Source: an uncultured Bacilli bacterium (GTDB taxonomy: Bacteria; Bacillota_I; Bacilli_A; RF39; UBA660). Taken from it: a stretch of DNA of 64,000 nucleotides. A program made the translations under genes and the position numbers. Shown piece by piece: positions 62,330 through 64,000 of the stretch. Location of the stretch: contig CAKOWI010000007.1 in assembly GCA_934122275.1 (NCBI GenBank), positions 1 to 64,000 on the forward strand. The letters run 5' to 3'. Under the pieces are notes generated by a model that made no database searches, was not told where the DNA came from, and was given only the letters and a program-made list of their open reading frames with translations. How positions within the stretch are numbered: the stretch's first letter is position 1; every line of letters starts with the position of its first letter.

Positions 62330-64000
62330 TTAAATTCTTTCTACATCAATTTTAACAATTAAACCATTAAGATCAAATTCTTCAGTTAAATTATCTTTCT
62401 TAATCAATTCTGTACTTAATGTTTCTTTCTTAATCATATCCTCAAATGAAGATACAACATCATTAAACTTCTCATTTGAACTATAATATAATTTAATTCT
62501 ATCAGCTACATCAAAATCTTTTTGTTTTCTTAAATTTTGTACTTTAGAAATTAACTCCCTTGCAATACCTTCATTAATTAATTCATCTGTCAACTTAGTG
62601 TTTAATATAATGAAGTTATTACCTTCTTTTGCTACATCATAACCTTCTTTAGCAGATACTCTAACGTCTATCATATCTTCTGTTATATCATATAATTCAT
62701 CATCTATATTAATTGTAAATGGTTCTCCGTTTTGTATGAATTTTATGTCTGTTTCAGTTAATTTAGTAAGTTCTTCACTATATTTCTTTATTTTAGGGCC
62801 GAATATTTTACCAACAACTTTAAAATTAGGCTTAACTTCAAAATTCATATACTTAGATAAATCAGTAATATAAGTAATATTTTTAACGTTTAACTCTTCT
62901 TTAATAAGACTATCTAAATCACCAATTAATTCTTTATTTTTTCCATCAATTAATACCTCACTTATTGGTTGTCTTACCTTAATTTTAACTTCTTCACGAG
63001 CATTTCTACCAAGTGATATTAAATCACGAACTAAATCCATTTTATTTTCTATTCTATCATCTACTAAAGATAAATCAACTTTTGGAAAATCAGCTAAATG
63101 AACAGATTCTAATCCAGTTAAATCAATATATACCTCTTCAGCTGTATAAGAAGCTATAGGAGCGATAAGTTCACATAATCCTTTTAATACTTCATAAGTA
63201 GTTTTATAAACAGCCTTTTTAGATAAATCTAAATCATGTGCCCAGAATCTTCTTCTATTTCTTCTAATATACCAGTTAGATAAATCTTCAGATACAAAGT
63301 AAGTAATATCTTTTACTACTTTATTTAAATCATATTCATCATAAGCCTTAGTTACTGAATCTACTAGTTTATTGTATTTAGAAAGTAACCATTTATCTAT
63401 TTCTTCTCTATCATTATATGAAACTTCAAAGTTTCTTGGATCTACGTTATCAGTGTTTGCATATAGTGCAAAAAATGAATACGTATTTTTAAATGTACTA
63501 AAGAATTTAGAATATATTTCTTTTATGCCTTCCTCGTCAAACTTTATTGGAGTCCAAGTTGGAGATACAGATGGTATATACCATCTAATTGGATCTGCAC
63601 CGTATTTCTTCATTATAGAAAATGGTTCTACAGCATTTCCCTTACTCTTATGCATTTTTTGTCCATTTTTATCTAATAATAAGTCATTTACTAAAACATT
63701 TTTATATGGACTTTTACCAGTTACAAATACAGATATTACAAGTAGTGAATAAAACCAACCACGAGTTTGATCAATACCTTCTGCTATAAAGTCAGCTGGA
63801 AATTGATTTTCCCATAATTCTTCGTTTTCAAATGGATAATGATATTGTGCAAATGGCATAGATCCTGAATCGAACCAGCAATCAATAACTTCTGGAGTCC
63901 TACTCATTATCTTACCACAAGAAGGACACTTAATGTGTACATCATCTACGTATGGTCTATGAAGTTCTATGTTAGTATCTATATTCTCTACCGCTTTTTC
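62330..64000 (-). CDS. ileS: Isoleucyl-tRNA synthetase, C-terminal 556 aa (gene runs off the window)
   Basis: Only the 3' part is seen; the frame is open to the window end (EKAVENIDTNIELHRPYVDD...). EVIDCWFDSGSMPFAQYHYP, FIAEGIDQTRGWFYSLL and KMHKSKGN (the KMSKS loop with His for Ser) are typical of the eukaryotic-like type 2 IleRS rather than the common bacterial form. The anticodon-binding and C-terminal regions follow. Type 2 enzymes are known to resist mupirocin. The start, HIGH motif and any T-box leader lie outside the window. Confidence 0.95.
   Translation of the reverse strand, partial: EKAVENIDTNIELHRPYVDDVHIKCPSCGKIMSRTPEVIDCWFDSGSMPFAQYHYPFENEELWENQFPADFIAEGIDQTRGWFYSLLVISVFVTGKSPYKNVLVNDLLLDKNGQKMHKSKGNAVEPFSIMKKYGADPIRWYIPSVSPTWTPIKFDEEGIKEIYSKFFSTFKNTYSFFALYANTDNVDPRNFEVSYNDREEIDKWLLSKYNKLVDSVTKAYDEYDLNKVVKDITYFVSEDLSNWYIRRNRRRFWAHDLDLSKKAVYKTTYEVLKGLCELIAPIASYTAEEVYIDLTGLESVHLADFPKVDLSLVDDRIENKMDLVRDLISLGRNAREEVKIKVRQPISEVLIDGKNKELIGDLDSLIKEELNVKNITYITDLSKYMNFEVKPNFKVVGKIFGPKIKKYSEELTKLTETDIKFIQNGEPFTINIDDELYDITEDMIDVRVSAKEGYDVAKEGNNFIILNTKLTDELINEGIARELISKVQNLRKQKDFDVADRIKLYYSSNEKFNDVVSSFEDMIKKETLSTELIKKDNLTEEFDLNGLIVKIDVERI

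Noticed and set aside
1..64000. Mycoplasma-type code with TGA as tryptophan
   Set aside because: Several genes end in TGA at overlaps with the next start, and Trp is coded by TGG in conserved motifs such as the thioredoxin active site.

Overview
The window is a very AT-rich (GC clearly below 35 %), gene-dense bacterial chromosome segment, mostly transcribed from the minus strand. TGA is read as stop: SpoIIP, the response regulator, the DUF192 protein and PrsW all end in TGA, several as ATGA or GTGA overlaps with the next gene. This rules out the mycoplasma code. An Asp-protease GPR, SpoIIP, SigG, SigK, SpoIVFA/SpoIVFB and YlmC/YmxH point to an endospore-forming member of the Bacillota. The L27 N-terminal extension paired with Prp, and the low GC, suggest an uncultured Bacilli lineage near the Mycoplasmatota (inference; no rRNA gene is present).

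Layout. 1-1160: a small unknown gene, then a 317-bp tandem duplication. Each copy encodes an identical 24-residue hydrophobic peptide on the minus strand and a strong promoter for a short convergent RNA on the plus strand, with a shared bidirectional terminator; this is the architecture of Fst/par type I toxin-antitoxin loci. 1160-11570: spoIIP-gpr divergent from rpsT (Bacillus-like synteny), a transglutaminase-like protein, miaA, a phosphodiesterase-like enzyme, a frameshifted acetyltransferase, an internally deleted kinase, a HAD protein, maf and mutL. 11660-16370: surface or secreted proteins (Tyr-rich protein, paired papain-like proteins, GH25 lysozyme, a BspA-type LRR protein). 16500-33010: uvrC, a sigma-like protein, murE, a YigZ protein, a pseudopilin, trxA, a CvpA-like protein, rnhC, a glycosyltransferase, a rhomboid protease, rluD, a 29-residue-repeat protein, lspA, a CPBP protease, ylmC/ymxH and sigG. 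33160-44980: a two-component system, gmk, a Flp-like pilin, a HExxH/repeat protein with a coupled small ORF, a DUF192 protein, a 14-residue cationic peptide beside a CPBP protease, sortase, a membrane WG-repeat protein, obgE and trmB.

45050-56220 carries the conserved block (SPOR protein, radC, mreC, mreD, spoIVFA, spoIVFB, rplU, prp, rpmA, then obgE) known from Bacillus. It lacks mreB, minCD and spo0B, has a gene inserted between spoIVFB and rplU, and has three tandem WG-repeat paralogues inserted between rpmA and trmB-obgE. 56280-64000: a four-repeat unknown protein, yqeH, yqeG, prsW, sigK, a cadherin-like surface protein, tmk and the 3' part of a eukaryotic-type ileS.

Sporulation genes for forespore and mother-cell programmes, cell-envelope elongation (mreCD, murE) and translation or ribosome maturation (rpsT, rplU/prp/rpmA, obgE, yqeH, rluD, miaA, trmB) form the core. 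Accessory interest lies in the tandem toxin-like loci, the small-peptide/CPBP locus, the repeat-protein genes and the WG array. No tRNA, rRNA, CRISPR array or complete insertion sequence was recognised.
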